Below are positions 24,952 to 33,652 of a stretch of 64,000 nucleotides of DNA, one piece after another. This stretch comes from DASYDU01 sp050248495 (GTDB lineage: Bacteria > Planctomycetota > Planctomycetia > Pirellulales > Lacipirellulaceae). The position numbers and the translations under genes were made by a program. How positions within the stretch are numbered: the stretch's first letter is position 1; every line of letters starts with the position of its first letter. The DNA is taken from assembly GCA_050248495.1 (NCBI GenBank), contig JBFWSG010000006.1:1-64000 (forward strand), given 5' to 3'. Under the pieces are notes generated by a model. That model was not told where the DNA came from. It saw only the letters and a list, made by a program, of their open reading frames with translations, and ran no database searches.

Positions 24952-26073
24952 ATGCCGACGCATCCCTGGCTCGCCGATCGCATTGCCGGCTTCGACGCGT
25001 CGGGCATTCGCAAGGTCTTCGACCTGGCGGCCAAGATGGCCAATCCGATCAATCTCTCGATCGGCCAGCCCGACTTCGCCGTGCCGAATGAGATCAAGGA
25101 AGCGGCCATCGCGGCGATCCGCGCCGACAAGAACGGCTACAGTGTCACTCAGGGCATCTCGCAACTGCGCGACGTGCTGCAATCTCGGGTTGATTCCGAG
25201 CTGAGCCACTCGGATCGCCGCGTGCTGGTGACTTCCGGCACGAGCGGCGCGCTGATGCTGGCGATCCTGGCCCTGGTGAATCCCGGCGACGAAGTGATCA
25301 TCTTCGAGCCGTACTTCGTGATGTACCCGACGCTGGTGAGCCTGGTGGGCGGCGTTGCGGTGTACGTCGACACCTACCCCGACTTCCGCATCGATCCGGC
25401 GAAGGTGGCGGCCGCAATCACACCGCGGACAAAATTGATCCTGCTCAACAGCCCGGCAAATCCGACCGGCGCCGTGGCGAGCGAGGCGGAGGTGCAGGCG
25501 CTCGCCGAATTAGCGGCGAAGCACAATGTGGCGCTGCTGAGTGACGAAATCTACCGCGAGTTCTGTTACGACGCACCATTCGTGAGCCCCACGCGCTACA
25601 ACGACCAGTCGATCGTGATCGACGGCTTCAGCAAGACGTATGGTGTCACCGGCTGGCGGCTGGGCTTCATCCACGGGCCGAGCGCGGTGATCGACAAGCT
25701 GACCATGTTGCAGCAGTACACGTTCGTCTGCGCGCCGCATCCGCTGCAATTTGCCGCCGTCGCGGCACTCGAAATCGACATGAGCTCATACGTTGCCTCG
25801 TATCGCCACCGCCGGGACCTGGTCGTCAGCGGCTTGCAAGCTGCCGGGTACGAAGTCACCGAACCGGGCGGAGCGTTTTACGTCTTCCCGCGAGCACCAG
25901 GCGGCTCCACGGGCGGCGAATTCGTGGGCCGCGCGATTGACGAGGAACTGTTAATCATCCCCGGCAGCATTTTCAGCCGCCGCGACACCCATTTCCGCAT
26001 CTCTTACGCGGCAAGCGAGGCCACCATCGAGCGGGGGCTGGCGGTGTTGCGCAAGCTCAGCCGGAAAGTCTAA
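24952..26073 (+). CDS. PLP-dependent aminotransferase, class I/II (aspartate aminotransferase-like)
   Basis: A 373-residue fold-type I aminotransferase. Motifs in order: INLSIGQPDFAVPNEIKEA, GTSGALMLAILALVNPGDEV, LLNSPANPTGAV, LLSDEIYREFCY, the PLP-binding Lys in GFSKTYGVTGWRLGF, and the substrate Arg in THFRISYAASE near the C-terminus. It belongs with the AspC/PatB-like 1-alpha subgroup; the exact keto acid is not predictable. It begins 10 bases after the exporter and is likely co-transcribed. Confidence 0.92.
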   Translation: MPTHPWLADRIAGFDASGIRKVFDLAAKMANPINLSIGQPDFAVPNEIKEAAIAAIRADKNGYSVTQGISQLRDVLQSRVDSELSHSDRRVLVTSGTSGALMLAILALVNPGDEVIIFEPYFVMYPTLVSLVGGVAVYVDTYPDFRIDPAKVAAAITPRTKLILLNSPANPTGAVASEAEVQALAELAAKHNVALLSDEIYREFCYDAPFVSPTRYNDQSIVIDGFSKTYGVTGWRLGFIHGPSAVIDKLTMLQQYTFVCAPHPLQFAAVAALEIDMSSYVASYRHRRDLVVSGLQAAGYEVTEPGGAFYVFPRAPGGSTGGEFVGRAIDEELLIIPGSIFSRRDTHFRISYAASEATIERGLAVLRKLSRKV

Positions 26074-26314
26074 CCCGGCCCAGCGCGTCAAAAAAACACA
26101 CCCGTAAGTACTTGAAATTTCACGCAGGGTGTGGGACCTTAGCGGGCGTTCGAGTGGGCCAGCAGGGGTGTTGGGCCGTCTGCCTCGATTACGCTTCGGA
26201 ATATGACCGTAATCAGAGCCGCCGGCCGCGCGGTGCTCGAGCTTCTTTGCCAGCTTCGATCTCTTGGCAGATATGCGACCAGCGCCTGCGCCTTGCAGAA
26301 AGGTAGGTCGACTC

Positions 26315-26902
26315 GTGAGAAAACTGACTCTGGTTTTCTGTGCTTTGGGGCTGGTCTTGGGTGGTTCTTCCGCGTGGGGGCATACGGAAAAGTATCGCGC
26401 GTTTCTCAGCGCGGCGAACGAGAATCCGACGATTCCACCCGCGGATTCGGTTGGCGTCGGCACGTCGCTCGTGACATTCGACTTGGATCTGCTCACGATG
26501 CGTGTGGAATCCTCGTTTTCAAACCTGACCGGCAATACGACTGCCTCGCATATCCATTGCTGTGCGGACGCTCCGACAAACATTGGCGTTGCCACCCAGA
26601 CGCCAACGTTTTCAGGTTTTCCGCTCGGCGTGAAGGCTGGATCGATGGATCAAACTTTTGATATGACGCTTGCATCCAGCTACAATCCAGCCTTCGTCAC
26701 TGCCAACAGCGGTTCGATTAGCAGCTCTTTCCAGGCGCTCTACGATGGCATCGCGCAAGGCCGGGCGTATCTCAATATCCATTCCAGCTTCCGGGCTGGC
26801 GGCGAAATTCGCGGCTATTACACGCTGGTTCCCGAGCCCGGCACTTTCGCGCTGATGCTGTTCGGCATGAGTGGTTTATTGCTGCGACGCCGCAAAGCGT
26901 AG
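26315..26902 (+). CDS. CHRD-domain protein with PEP-CTERM anchor
   Basis: A 195-residue secreted protein. A GTG start at 26315, with AAAGG upstream, gives a clean signal peptide (VRKLTLVFCALGLVLGGSSAWG). Residues about 25-165 form one CHRD domain: FLSAANENPTIPPADSVGVG, then TASHIHCCADAPTNIG, ALYDGIAQGRAYLNIHSSF and GGEIRGYY. It ends with the sorting signal VPEPGTFALMLFGMSGLLLR and basic tail RRRKA. CHRD domains occur in chordin and in many bacterial surface proteins, probably binding a ligand or metal; the role here is unknown. It is the third PEP-CTERM-type gene in the window. Confidence 0.88.
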   Translation: MRKLTLVFCALGLVLGGSSAWGHTEKYRAFLSAANENPTIPPADSVGVGTSLVTFDLDLLTMRVESSFSNLTGNTTASHIHCCADAPTNIGVATQTPTFSGFPLGVKAGSMDQTFDMTLASSYNPAFVTANSGSISSSFQALYDGIAQGRAYLNIHSSFRAGGEIRGYYTLVPEPGTFALMLFGMSGLLLRRRKA

Positions 26903-26928
26903 GAATCTCGATCGGCAACTTGAAAAAG

Positions 26929-26969
26929 CAAGCGAGCCCGAGAGGCACCTGTCCTCTCGGGCTCGCTTG
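26929..26969 (-). terminator. Rho-independent terminator of clpX (shared with CHRD gene)
   Basis: A perfect 17-base-pair stem, 26929-26945 with 26953-26969, and a 7-base loop. On the minus strand the stem is followed by a T-run (plus-strand AAAAA at 26923-26927), so it is a classical terminator for clpX. In the plus direction there is no T-run, but the stem could still stop transcripts from the CHRD gene. Confidence 0.88.
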
Positions 26970-27032
26970 TGTGGCGGGACTGAAATTCGGCACAAGCACT
27001 CGGCGAGGCCGGCGAACGTCGCCGCGGTAGTT

Positions 27033-28310
27033 TTACGCGCTCTTCGTTTGCGGCTGTTGGAACAGCTGCTGACGGCCTTCGACCACGTCTTCGTTCACGA
27101 CGTAGCGGTTGCCGCGCGGCTGGTCGGGCAGCTCGAACATGATGTCGAGCATCACCTGCTCGATGATCGAACGCAGACCGCGGGCACCGGTCTGGCGGGC
27201 CTGAGCCTTCTTGGCAATTGCCTTGAGGGCATCCTCTGTGAAATTGAGGTTGGCCTCCTCCATGGCGAAGAGCCGCTCGTACTGCTTGGTGAGCGCATTC
27301 TTCGGCTCGGTGAGGACGCGAATCATCGCCGCCTCGTCGAGCGGTGTGAGCGCACTCACGACCGGCAGACGGCCCACGAGTTCGGGGATCATGCCGAACT
27401 CGGTGAGATCATCCGGACCGACGTGCGGAAGCGTCTCCGCCAGGCTTCGTTCATTACTGCCGAGGCCGCTCTGGTTGAACCCGATCGACCGCTTGCCGAG
27501 CCGCTTGCGGATGATCTCGTCCAAACCAGTGAAGGTGCCGCCGCAGATGAACAGGATATGCGACGTGTCGATCTGGATGTACTGCTGCTCGGGATGCTTG
27601 CGTCCGCCTTGCGGAGGCACGTTGGCCGTCGTGCCTTCAAGCATCTTGAGCAAGGCCTGCTGCACGCCTTCGCCCGAAACGTCGCGCGTAATCGAGACGT
27701 TCTGGCTGGTCTTGCCGATCTTGTCGATCTCGTCGATGTAGACGATGCCGCGCTGGGCCGCTTCGATGTCGAAGTCGGCGGCATGCAGCAGCTTCAAGAG
27801 CAGGTTCTCGACGTCTTCGCCGACGTAGCCGGCTTCGGTCAGCGTGGTGGCGTCGCCGATGGCAAACGGCACGTTGAGCGTGCGGGCTAGCGTCCTGGCC
27901 AACAGCGTCTTGCCGCAGCCCGTGGGGCCAACCAGCAAGATGTTCGACTTGTCAATTTCGACGTCCGAGTCTTCCTCGACGTTGTTCATCAGCCGCTTGT
28001 AGTGGCTATGGACCGCGACGGCGAGCACGCGCTTGGCGGCTTCCTGGCCGATCACATATTCGTCGAGCTGGGTGACGATTTCGCGGGGCGAGGGGACGCG
28101 GGTGAAGAGCTGCTTGCTCGTGCCGCGGCGCTTGCGTTCCTGGTCGAGGATCGACTGGCAGAGCTCGATGCACTCGCCGCAGATGTAGACGTCGCCCGGT
28201 CCTTCCACCAAGGGTCCGACGTCGCGGTAGCTCTTGCGACAGAACGAACAGAAGGCGTTCTTCTTGGTGGTCCCGCCGCGGCGAGTCCCTGTAATATCCC
28301 TCGTCGACAT
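27033..28310 (-). CDS. clpX: ATP-dependent Clp protease ATP-binding subunit ClpX
   Basis: ClpX is the AAA+ unfoldase that feeds tagged proteins into ClpP. The protein is 425 residues from the ATG at 28310; the preceding TTG is ignored. The N-terminal zinc-binding domain has C21, C24, C44 and C47 (CSFC, CGEC). Then come Walker A GPTGCGKTLLARTLA, pore loop AGYVGEDVENLL, Walker B VYIDEIDKI, the ClpP-binding IGF-like loop near GKRSIGFNQ and the C-terminal small domain (QTGARGLRSIIEQVMLD). All key residues are present. No clpP or tig lies next to it. Confidence 0.97.
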   Translation of the reverse strand: MSTRDITGTRRGGTTKKNAFCSFCRKSYRDVGPLVEGPGDVYICGECIELCQSILDQERKRRGTSKQLFTRVPSPREIVTQLDEYVIGQEAAKRVLAVAVHSHYKRLMNNVEEDSDVEIDKSNILLVGPTGCGKTLLARTLARTLNVPFAIGDATTLTEAGYVGEDVENLLLKLLHAADFDIEAAQRGIVYIDEIDKIGKTSQNVSITRDVSGEGVQQALLKMLEGTTANVPPQGGRKHPEQQYIQIDTSHILFICGGTFTGLDEIIRKRLGKRSIGFNQSGLGSNERSLAETLPHVGPDDLTEFGMIPELVGRLPVVSALTPLDEAAMIRVLTEPKNALTKQYERLFAMEEANLNFTEDALKAIAKKAQARQTGARGLRSIIEQVMLDIMFELPDQPRGNRYVVNEDVVEGRQQLFQQPQTKSA

Positions 28311-28700
28311 CAAATCGCTCCTTCCCGGGTGGCGGTGCTCGTCCGCAGCGGTGCGGTCGCTATCGCCACAAAATTCCTAGGTGTCCAACGCCGGAGTCGA
28401 ACCTTCACAACCGAAAGCTGCCGCTCGCCGCGGAGGTGATCCCATTTCCTGGCAAGCCGTGGCAAATTACATTCCTTTCGGACGGTTCGCTCCGCACAAA
28501 ACCGGAGGAGCTTCCTTGTCCCCACTTGCTCGATCGCAAGCCTCACCAACTGTACGCAGTATCAGGCCGCACCGTTCAAGCTGTCACTTCGGTACCATCG
28601 AACCGCGCGGCTCGCGGGGTTGACAGCATCCATGGTCGGTAAGCTTGCTTGGCAAAACCGCGCCAAGTGTTTTTTACCGAATCGCGTGTCGCTGGCGGTG
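28311..28700. other. 390-base region upstream of clpX
   Basis: This spacer lies between the SHOCT-like gene and clpX, both on the minus strand. No gene and no complete RNA was found. A GGTTCGACTCC string on the minus strand near 28390-28400 resembles a tRNA T-loop, but neither the T-stem nor the acceptor pairs. The clpX promoter should be here; no convincing -35/-10 pair stood out. The short frames here look like chance. Confidence 0.5.
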
Positions 28701-29015
28701 CTAACTCTTCTTGTCGCTACTGCTTAACTCTTGTTCAACTTGCGCTGCTAGCTTCGTCTTAATTGTTCGGTATTCGTCGTCGCTTAGCCCACCCCGCGCA
28801 TGTAAATCTCGAAACTTGGAGAGCAGTTCGTTGGGGCTCGGCTGGTCGTCGGCGGTATCACCGCGAAACCTTCTCACCACGACAATCCCCACCGCCACGA
28901 GCGCGAGGATGGCCGCGAACCACAGTGCCGCCCACGACAACGGATGACGAAATAGTTCGGGCATGAACGAGCCGGCCGACGGCGCGACGAGGTTTCTCCA
29001 GGTGTCAAGGTCCAC
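28701..29015 (-). CDS. Membrane protein with SHOCT-like C-terminal helix pair
   Basis: A 104-residue protein with one membrane segment (about residues 27-47: WAALWFAAILALVAVGIVVV) followed by a basic stop-transfer and a cytoplasmic tail. The tail motif (LLSKFRDLHARGGLSDDEYR, TIKTKLAAQ) matches the SHOCT pattern, in which short helices with G-x-I/L-t/s-x-x-E-Y mediate oligomerisation. The listed start is GTG at 29015, but a TAGAAT box lies directly before it on the minus strand. The ATG at 28964 (MPELFRHP) may be used instead. The function is unknown. Confidence 0.68.
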   Translation of the reverse strand: MDLDTWRNLVAPSAGSFMPELFRHPLSWAALWFAAILALVAVGIVVVRRFRGDTADDQPSPNELLSKFRDLHARGGLSDDEYRTIKTKLAAQVEQELSSSDKKS

Positions 29016-29219
29016 CTAATTCTACCATTATGCGCCTGGCGAAAAAACGCGTCCAGAACGGCGTCGACCGGCAATCGCCGAGTGAAACGCGCGAAGCTGG
29101 ACAGGGCCCGTCGGGTGGCAGCGGTTTTCTGGCATACGCCGAAGAAACGGTCGATAACGAGGGTGGGAAACTCCTTGCGCACGAGTCGCTACCCCCGCGC
29201 GTCGCCCTGCTGGTCCGAC

Positions 29220-30983
29220 ATGAAATTCCAGGTGCTGAAAAACGCGGCGTGGATCGGGCTCTTCGCTGCCCTGCTTCCCGCGGCCGCGCTCGTGGCCCAG
29301 GCGCCGCCGCAGTTTGCCCAGGCAACGCCCGCCGCGTCGCCGGAGCCGATCTATTGGCGGCAAAATTTGCTCACCGTGCCGTACCAGTGGAGCACAACGG
29401 GTAACTCCAAAGCGTCGAAGGCTGTCTGGCTGTACGTTTCCAAGGACCGAGGCGCGACGTGGCGGCTGGTCGCCGACGGTGAATCGCGCCTGCTGTCGTT
29501 CAACTATCGCGCGGAGGCGGATGGCGAATACTGGTTCGCGGTCCGCACGACCGACAGCGGCGCGGCGCGGATGCCGGCGAGTTTGACGTCCGTGGCGGCG
29601 CTTCAGCCGGAGCTGAAGGTAGTCGTCGACACCACCTCCCCTCGCATCGAAAGCTTGACTGCGCATGTTGCGCGGCCCAATTCGCTGGAAGTGCAGTGGC
29701 GATCTAGCGATGCCAACCTGGCGAGCCAATCCTGCGTTGTCGAGGCGCAGTTCGGAGCCACCGGTGATTGGCAGACCGTGCCGACGCGGGGCGAGACGCA
29801 GGTCGGCACGGGGATTTGGGAGGGGACGGCGAGCCTGGTCTTGGCGGTCGGCAGCACACCCACGTCCGTCCGCGCCACGGTCGTCGATCTGGCGAAAAAT
29901 CGAGCGCGATCGCAGGCGTCGATCGACTCGAACGGGAATTCGCTGGCGATCGCTCCCGTGCCCGCGGCAAGCGCGATTTCCGAACCAGGCTGGACCGCCG
30001 GCTCGGCCCCGTCGGTCGTCTCGAATCAATTCGCCCCGCGCGCGGAGCCTCAACTCTGGCCGGCGGACCGTTCCGGCCGCAATCTGCCGGCGGCATCGAC
30101 CAGCCCAGCGACAGCCGTGGCCTACGGCACGCCGATCGGCGTCGGCCCGGTGGGCGATGTTGCTCCCGCACCGGCCGACGCGCTCCGAATTCCTGAGCCG
30201 ACGACGGAAGACCGCCCCTTGGGCAACGTGCCGCCGCAGCACGATTCGCTCACCGAACGCAGCGAGATTTTTCACACCGCGTCGCTGACGCATTCGCGCG
30301 GGGCATCGAACAGCACACGCCCGAAGTCGGACTTTCGCGCGTTGCCGCTCCCCGTGAATCCCTTGGCGCGGCGGGTCAACTCGCGCTCGTTCGCGCTGGA
30401 ATACGAACTGGCCGACGTCGGCGCACAGGGAGTCGCCAAGGTGGAAGCCTGGGGCACGCACGATGGCGGGAAGACCTGGCAGCGCTTTGCCGTGGATGAC
30501 GACAATCGCAGCCCGCTCGAAGTCACGGTCGACGGCGGGGGCGAATATGGATTCTCGATCGTCGTGGGCGGATCGGCCGAGAATGCCGTGCCGCCGCAGT
30601 CCGGCGACACGCCGGCGCTGTGGATCGACGTTGACCTGGAGCCGCCGATCGCCCGGATCCTGGCCGTCAACTCGGCCCGGGGCGAGGCCGGTGGCGAATT
30701 GACCGTCACTTGGGAAGCGGACGACGCGCATTTGGAGCCGCGTCCGATCGCCCTCTACTACAGCAGTCGGCCCGCTGGCCCGTGGACGCCGATCGCCACC
30801 AGCGTGGCCAACGTGGGCGAGTTCACCTGGCCGATTGAACGCCACGTGCCGCGGCGCGTCTATCTGAAGCTCGAAGCCCGCGATGCGGCCGGCAACGTGG
30901 CTGCGTTTCAGACGGCCGAGCCGGTGATCACCGAGAGCGAGCCGGCCGTGGCGCGTTGGCAGCGGCTGCCGCCGATCCAGTGA
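29220..30983 (+). CDS. Large secreted protein with Ig/FnIII-like repeats
   Basis: A 587-residue exported protein from the ATG at 29220; signal peptide about residues 1-27 (WIGLFAALLPAAALVAQA). At least two copies of a beta-sandwich pattern are visible: YVSKDRGATWRLVADGES with DGEYWFAVRTTD, and WGTHDGGKTWQRFAVDDDNR with GGEYGFSIVVGG. The linking strands (TTSPRIESLTAHV / LEPPIARILAVN and LEVQWRSSDANL / LTVTWEADDAHL) also repeat, so the protein looks like an internal duplication. A Pro/Ala-rich linker lies between. No enzyme motif is seen; an outer-surface or scaffold role is inferred. It ends 70 bases before holA. Confidence 0.7.
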   Translation: MKFQVLKNAAWIGLFAALLPAAALVAQAPPQFAQATPAASPEPIYWRQNLLTVPYQWSTTGNSKASKAVWLYVSKDRGATWRLVADGESRLLSFNYRAEADGEYWFAVRTTDSGAARMPASLTSVAALQPELKVVVDTTSPRIESLTAHVARPNSLEVQWRSSDANLASQSCVVEAQFGATGDWQTVPTRGETQVGTGIWEGTASLVLAVGSTPTSVRATVVDLAKNRARSQASIDSNGNSLAIAPVPAASAISEPGWTAGSAPSVVSNQFAPRAEPQLWPADRSGRNLPAASTSPATAVAYGTPIGVGPVGDVAPAPADALRIPEPTTEDRPLGNVPPQHDSLTERSEIFHTASLTHSRGASNSTRPKSDFRALPLPVNPLARRVNSRSFALEYELADVGAQGVAKVEAWGTHDGGKTWQRFAVDDDNRSPLEVTVDGGGEYGFSIVVGGSAENAVPPQSGDTPALWIDVDLEPPIARILAVNSARGEAGGELTVTWEADDAHLEPRPIALYYSSRPAGPWTPIATSVANVGEFTWPIERHVPRRVYLKLEARDAAGNVAAFQTAEPVITESEPAVARWQRLPPIQ

Positions 30984-31053
30984 GCGGCGCGGCGACGTGC
31001 CGACAGGCGTCGTCTTCGCTATACTGTCGATCGCAACCCGCTTGGATCGGCGT

Positions 31054-32148
31054 ATGGCCAAATCGAACAGCTCCAACTCGGCCGTCGTCCCGGCGACGAC
31101 GTTTCTCGCGCATCCGGATAAGCATGCGGTGGGTCCCGTCTGCGCGGTCTATGGCGAGGAGGCGTTCCTCAAGCGCGAGGTGATCGCCGGTCTTCGTCAA
31201 CAAGTGCTCGGAGCGGAGCAGGATGAGTTTTCGCAAACGACGTTTGCCGGCCGAAGTGGCGTCGCGCTGCGAGACGTACTCGATGCGTTGTCGACTGCTT
31301 CTCTTTTTGGCGGGGGGCGGCGCGTAGTGATTATCGATGAAGCCGATGACTTCGTGAGCGAATACCGCGCGGAGCTGGAAGACTATGTTGCCCGGCCCGC
31401 CCGCAATGGCGTGCTCGTGCTTGACGTGAAGACGTGGCCGAGTACCACGCGGCTCGCCAAGGCGGTGGCCACCGGCGGGCTGGCGATCGAGTGCAAACCC
31501 CTCAACGAGCCGCAGACAAAGCGCTGGCTCGCCGACCGAGCCAAGTCGCGGTACGACGTGCGGCTCGACGCTTCGGCCGCCGATGCGCTCTTGGAGCTGT
31601 TGCCGCCGGAGCTGGGCATCCTTGAGCAGGAGCTCGCCAAGTTGAGCTTGCTGGTTGGCAAGGCCGGCGCGATCGATGCCAATCTGGTGGCGGAGAACGT
31701 CGGCGGTTGGCGGACGCGGACCACTTGGGAGATGGTCGACGCCGCGACCGAGGGGCGCGCGGCGGAAGCACTCGAACAACTCGGACGACTGATCGCTGCC
31801 GGTGAGAAGCCGCACGGTTTGTTGCCGCAAATGAGCCATTCCTTGCGACAACTGGCCGCTGCCACGCAGCTGATCGAAGCGGCCGAAGTCACCGGCAGCC
31901 GCATCTCGCTCCAATCGGCGCTGCAGCAGGCCGGCGTGCCGCCGTTCAAACTCGCCACGGCCGAACGCCAACTCCGCCAGCTCGGGCGCGAGCGGGCACG
32001 ACAGCTTACGGTCTGGCTGCTAGCAGCGGACCTCGCGATCAAGGGCCACAACTCGTCGGACTCGCGTGCGCGGCTGGAGCTCGAGCGGTTGATCGTGCGG
32101 CTCTCTTCGGCGGGCAGCCGCACGGCTCGGGCCACGCTAGCGGGATAG
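31054..32148 (+). CDS. holA: DNA polymerase III subunit delta
   Basis: HolA opens the beta sliding clamp as part of the clamp loader. The protein is 364 residues, starting at the ATG at 31054 (MAKSNSSN). The family pattern is PVCAVYGEEAFLKREVIAGL near the N-terminus, FGGGRRVVIIDEADDF in the middle, AADALLELLPPELGILEQEL, KLSLLVG and TTWEMVDAATEGRAAEALEQ, then PHGLLPQMSHSLRQL in the collar domain. It has no ATP-binding P-loop, as expected for delta. The next gene is a lipoprotein on the same strand. Confidence 0.93.
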   Translation: MAKSNSSNSAVVPATTFLAHPDKHAVGPVCAVYGEEAFLKREVIAGLRQQVLGAEQDEFSQTTFAGRSGVALRDVLDALSTASLFGGGRRVVIIDEADDFVSEYRAELEDYVARPARNGVLVLDVKTWPSTTRLAKAVATGGLAIECKPLNEPQTKRWLADRAKSRYDVRLDASAADALLELLPPELGILEQELAKLSLLVGKAGAIDANLVAENVGGWRTRTTWEMVDAATEGRAAEALEQLGRLIAAGEKPHGLLPQMSHSLRQLAAATQLIEAAEVTGSRISLQSALQQAGVPPFKLATAERQLRQLGRERARQLTVWLLAADLAIKGHNSSDSRARLELERLIVRLSSAGSRTARATLAG

Positions 32149-32254
32149 CGCGGCGGGCCAATGAGCTTGCCAGCACGCAGCCGTTTTTCTATCTTCCGCG
32201 GCCTCTCTCGCGGTGCGCTGGTTGCCCCGCGGCAGTCCATATTGCGCTCCATCT

Positions 32255-33646
32255 ATGCTCTCGTCGTCTCGCAATTCGTTCACAGCGCTCGTGGCGAGCA
32301 TGCTGCTGGCACTCGAAGCCGGCTGTCAGACGCCGCCCTTCGTGCCGCCGCAGCAGCAACGGCCGGAGCAAGCGACTCCCAGTGATTTGCCGCCGGCGAT
32401 CGACAAGGCTTCGTCCGCCGCGGACAAGACAACCGAGGCGGACGTGATGCGCGAGGTGCAGAAGATTAGCGCCAAAGATCCGCAGGCGGGCAAGCTATTG
32501 CTCGACGAATTGAGCCGCGCGGACGCCAAGATGTGGCCCCTGGTCGTGCAGCAGTTTCGCTCGCGGCAGGCCCTGCACGAGCAACTGCTCGCCAAACCCA
32601 AGCATCGGCCCGAAGAACGCGATGCCGATGCGCGAGATGTGGCCGTGAGCGAGCCGCCGTCGGAGCGTATCGGTCGATTGGGAGACCCGCGCGGCGTTCG
32701 GCCTGATCCGGAGCTGGAGCAGGCCTTCGCCAAGGCGACGCCGGCCAACATGCCCGCGCCGCTCGATCCGGCGGCCGACGCCGGCGAAATGATTGCCGCC
32801 AAACCAGCACCGGCGCCCGTCGCGGAGGCGGCGCGACCGATCGCGGCGGAAACATCGGTCGTGACCGCGTCCGGAGAAGCGGGAGGCAAGGTCGAGCAGG
32901 CGATCTACAGCACTCCGGCCGAGCCGCCGGCGGCGCCGACCCGAGAGCTCGATTGGAAGCAGCATCTCAAGCTGGCCTGCGACGATCTGAACCAGCGCCT
33001 CGTCGATGGGCCGCGGTCCACGGCCGAAGTCCATCAGGTCGTGAGCCTGCGGATGATGAACCTGCTGGCGGGCAACACGGAAGATGCCCTGCAAGCGGTG
33101 CCCAACGTATCGACCGAGGAGCAGGACTACTGGTCGGGACAGATTTTCGCGCTGGCGACGTTTCTCGACCACCATCGCCAGCCAGACGACCAGCGGCGGG
33201 CCGCCGCGAGCGTCGTCCATTTGGATGAAGCCGTGGGCCACCTGCGCGAACTGGGTTCGCTCTCGCTGCGGAACCTCGCCTTCTGCAAGAACGTCTACGG
33301 TTACGGCGCTTACGAGCCGATCGACAACCCAGTTTTCTCGGCCGGTCAGCAGGTGACGCTTTATCTCGAAGTGGAAAACTACCACAGCGAATCGACGATT
33401 AAAGGCTACAACACCAAGCTAGGTGCGAGCTATGAACTGGTGGATGATGCAGGTGAGCGACTCGCCAGCGGAGATTTTCCCAACGTCGAGGACACCTGCC
33501 AAAGCCGCCGCCGCGATTTCCACATCCAATACGGCCTCGTGCTGCCGAAGACGGCCAAACCGGGCAAGTACCATCTCAAGCTGACGATGAACGATCGGCA
33601 GAGCGACAAGATGGGTAACGCCTCGATCGCGCTCGACATTCGGTAG
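32255..33646 (+). CDS. Lipoprotein of unknown function
   Basis: A 463-residue lipoprotein. The signal peptide is MLSSSRNSFTALVASMLLAL followed by EAGC, the Cys being the lipid site. Residues 25-240 are polar and Pro/Ala-rich with some helix-forming stretches (MREVQKISAKDPQAGKLLLD); they are probably extended. The folded C-terminal part (about 245-463) has LKLACDDLNQRLVDGPRSTA, FCKNVYGYGAYEPIDNPVFS, VTLYLEVENYHSESTIKGYN and FHIQYGLVLPKTAKPGKYHL, a beta-sandwich pattern like a surface domain. Family not recognised. It is convergent with rfbB. Confidence 0.68.
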   Translation: MLSSSRNSFTALVASMLLALEAGCQTPPFVPPQQQRPEQATPSDLPPAIDKASSAADKTTEADVMREVQKISAKDPQAGKLLLDELSRADAKMWPLVVQQFRSRQALHEQLLAKPKHRPEERDADARDVAVSEPPSERIGRLGDPRGVRPDPELEQAFAKATPANMPAPLDPAADAGEMIAAKPAPAPVAEAARPIAAETSVVTASGEAGGKVEQAIYSTPAEPPAAPTRELDWKQHLKLACDDLNQRLVDGPRSTAEVHQVVSLRMMNLLAGNTEDALQAVPNVSTEEQDYWSGQIFALATFLDHHRQPDDQRRAAASVVHLDEAVGHLRELGSLSLRNLAFCKNVYGYGAYEPIDNPVFSAGQQVTLYLEVENYHSESTIKGYNTKLGASYELVDDAGERLASGDFPNVEDTCQSRRRDFHIQYGLVLPKTAKPGKYHLKLTMNDRQSDKMGNASIALDIR

Positions 33647-33652
33647 CGCCGG

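Noticed and set aside
26187..26214. GATTACG and CGTAATC as an operator before the CHRD gene
   Set aside because: Seven-base arms 14 bases apart can arise by chance and no promoter boxes flank them.
28380..28410. GGTTCGACTCC-like tRNA T-loop on the minus strand upstream of clpX
   Set aside because: The T-stem and acceptor stem do not pair, and no anticodon arm could be placed, so it is not a tRNA.
29028..31076. Long open frame (682 codons) on the minus strand opposite the secreted Ig-like protein
   Set aside because: It is Arg/His-rich and without domain motifs, opposite a gene with a clear signal peptide; long antisense frames are expected in GC-rich DNA.
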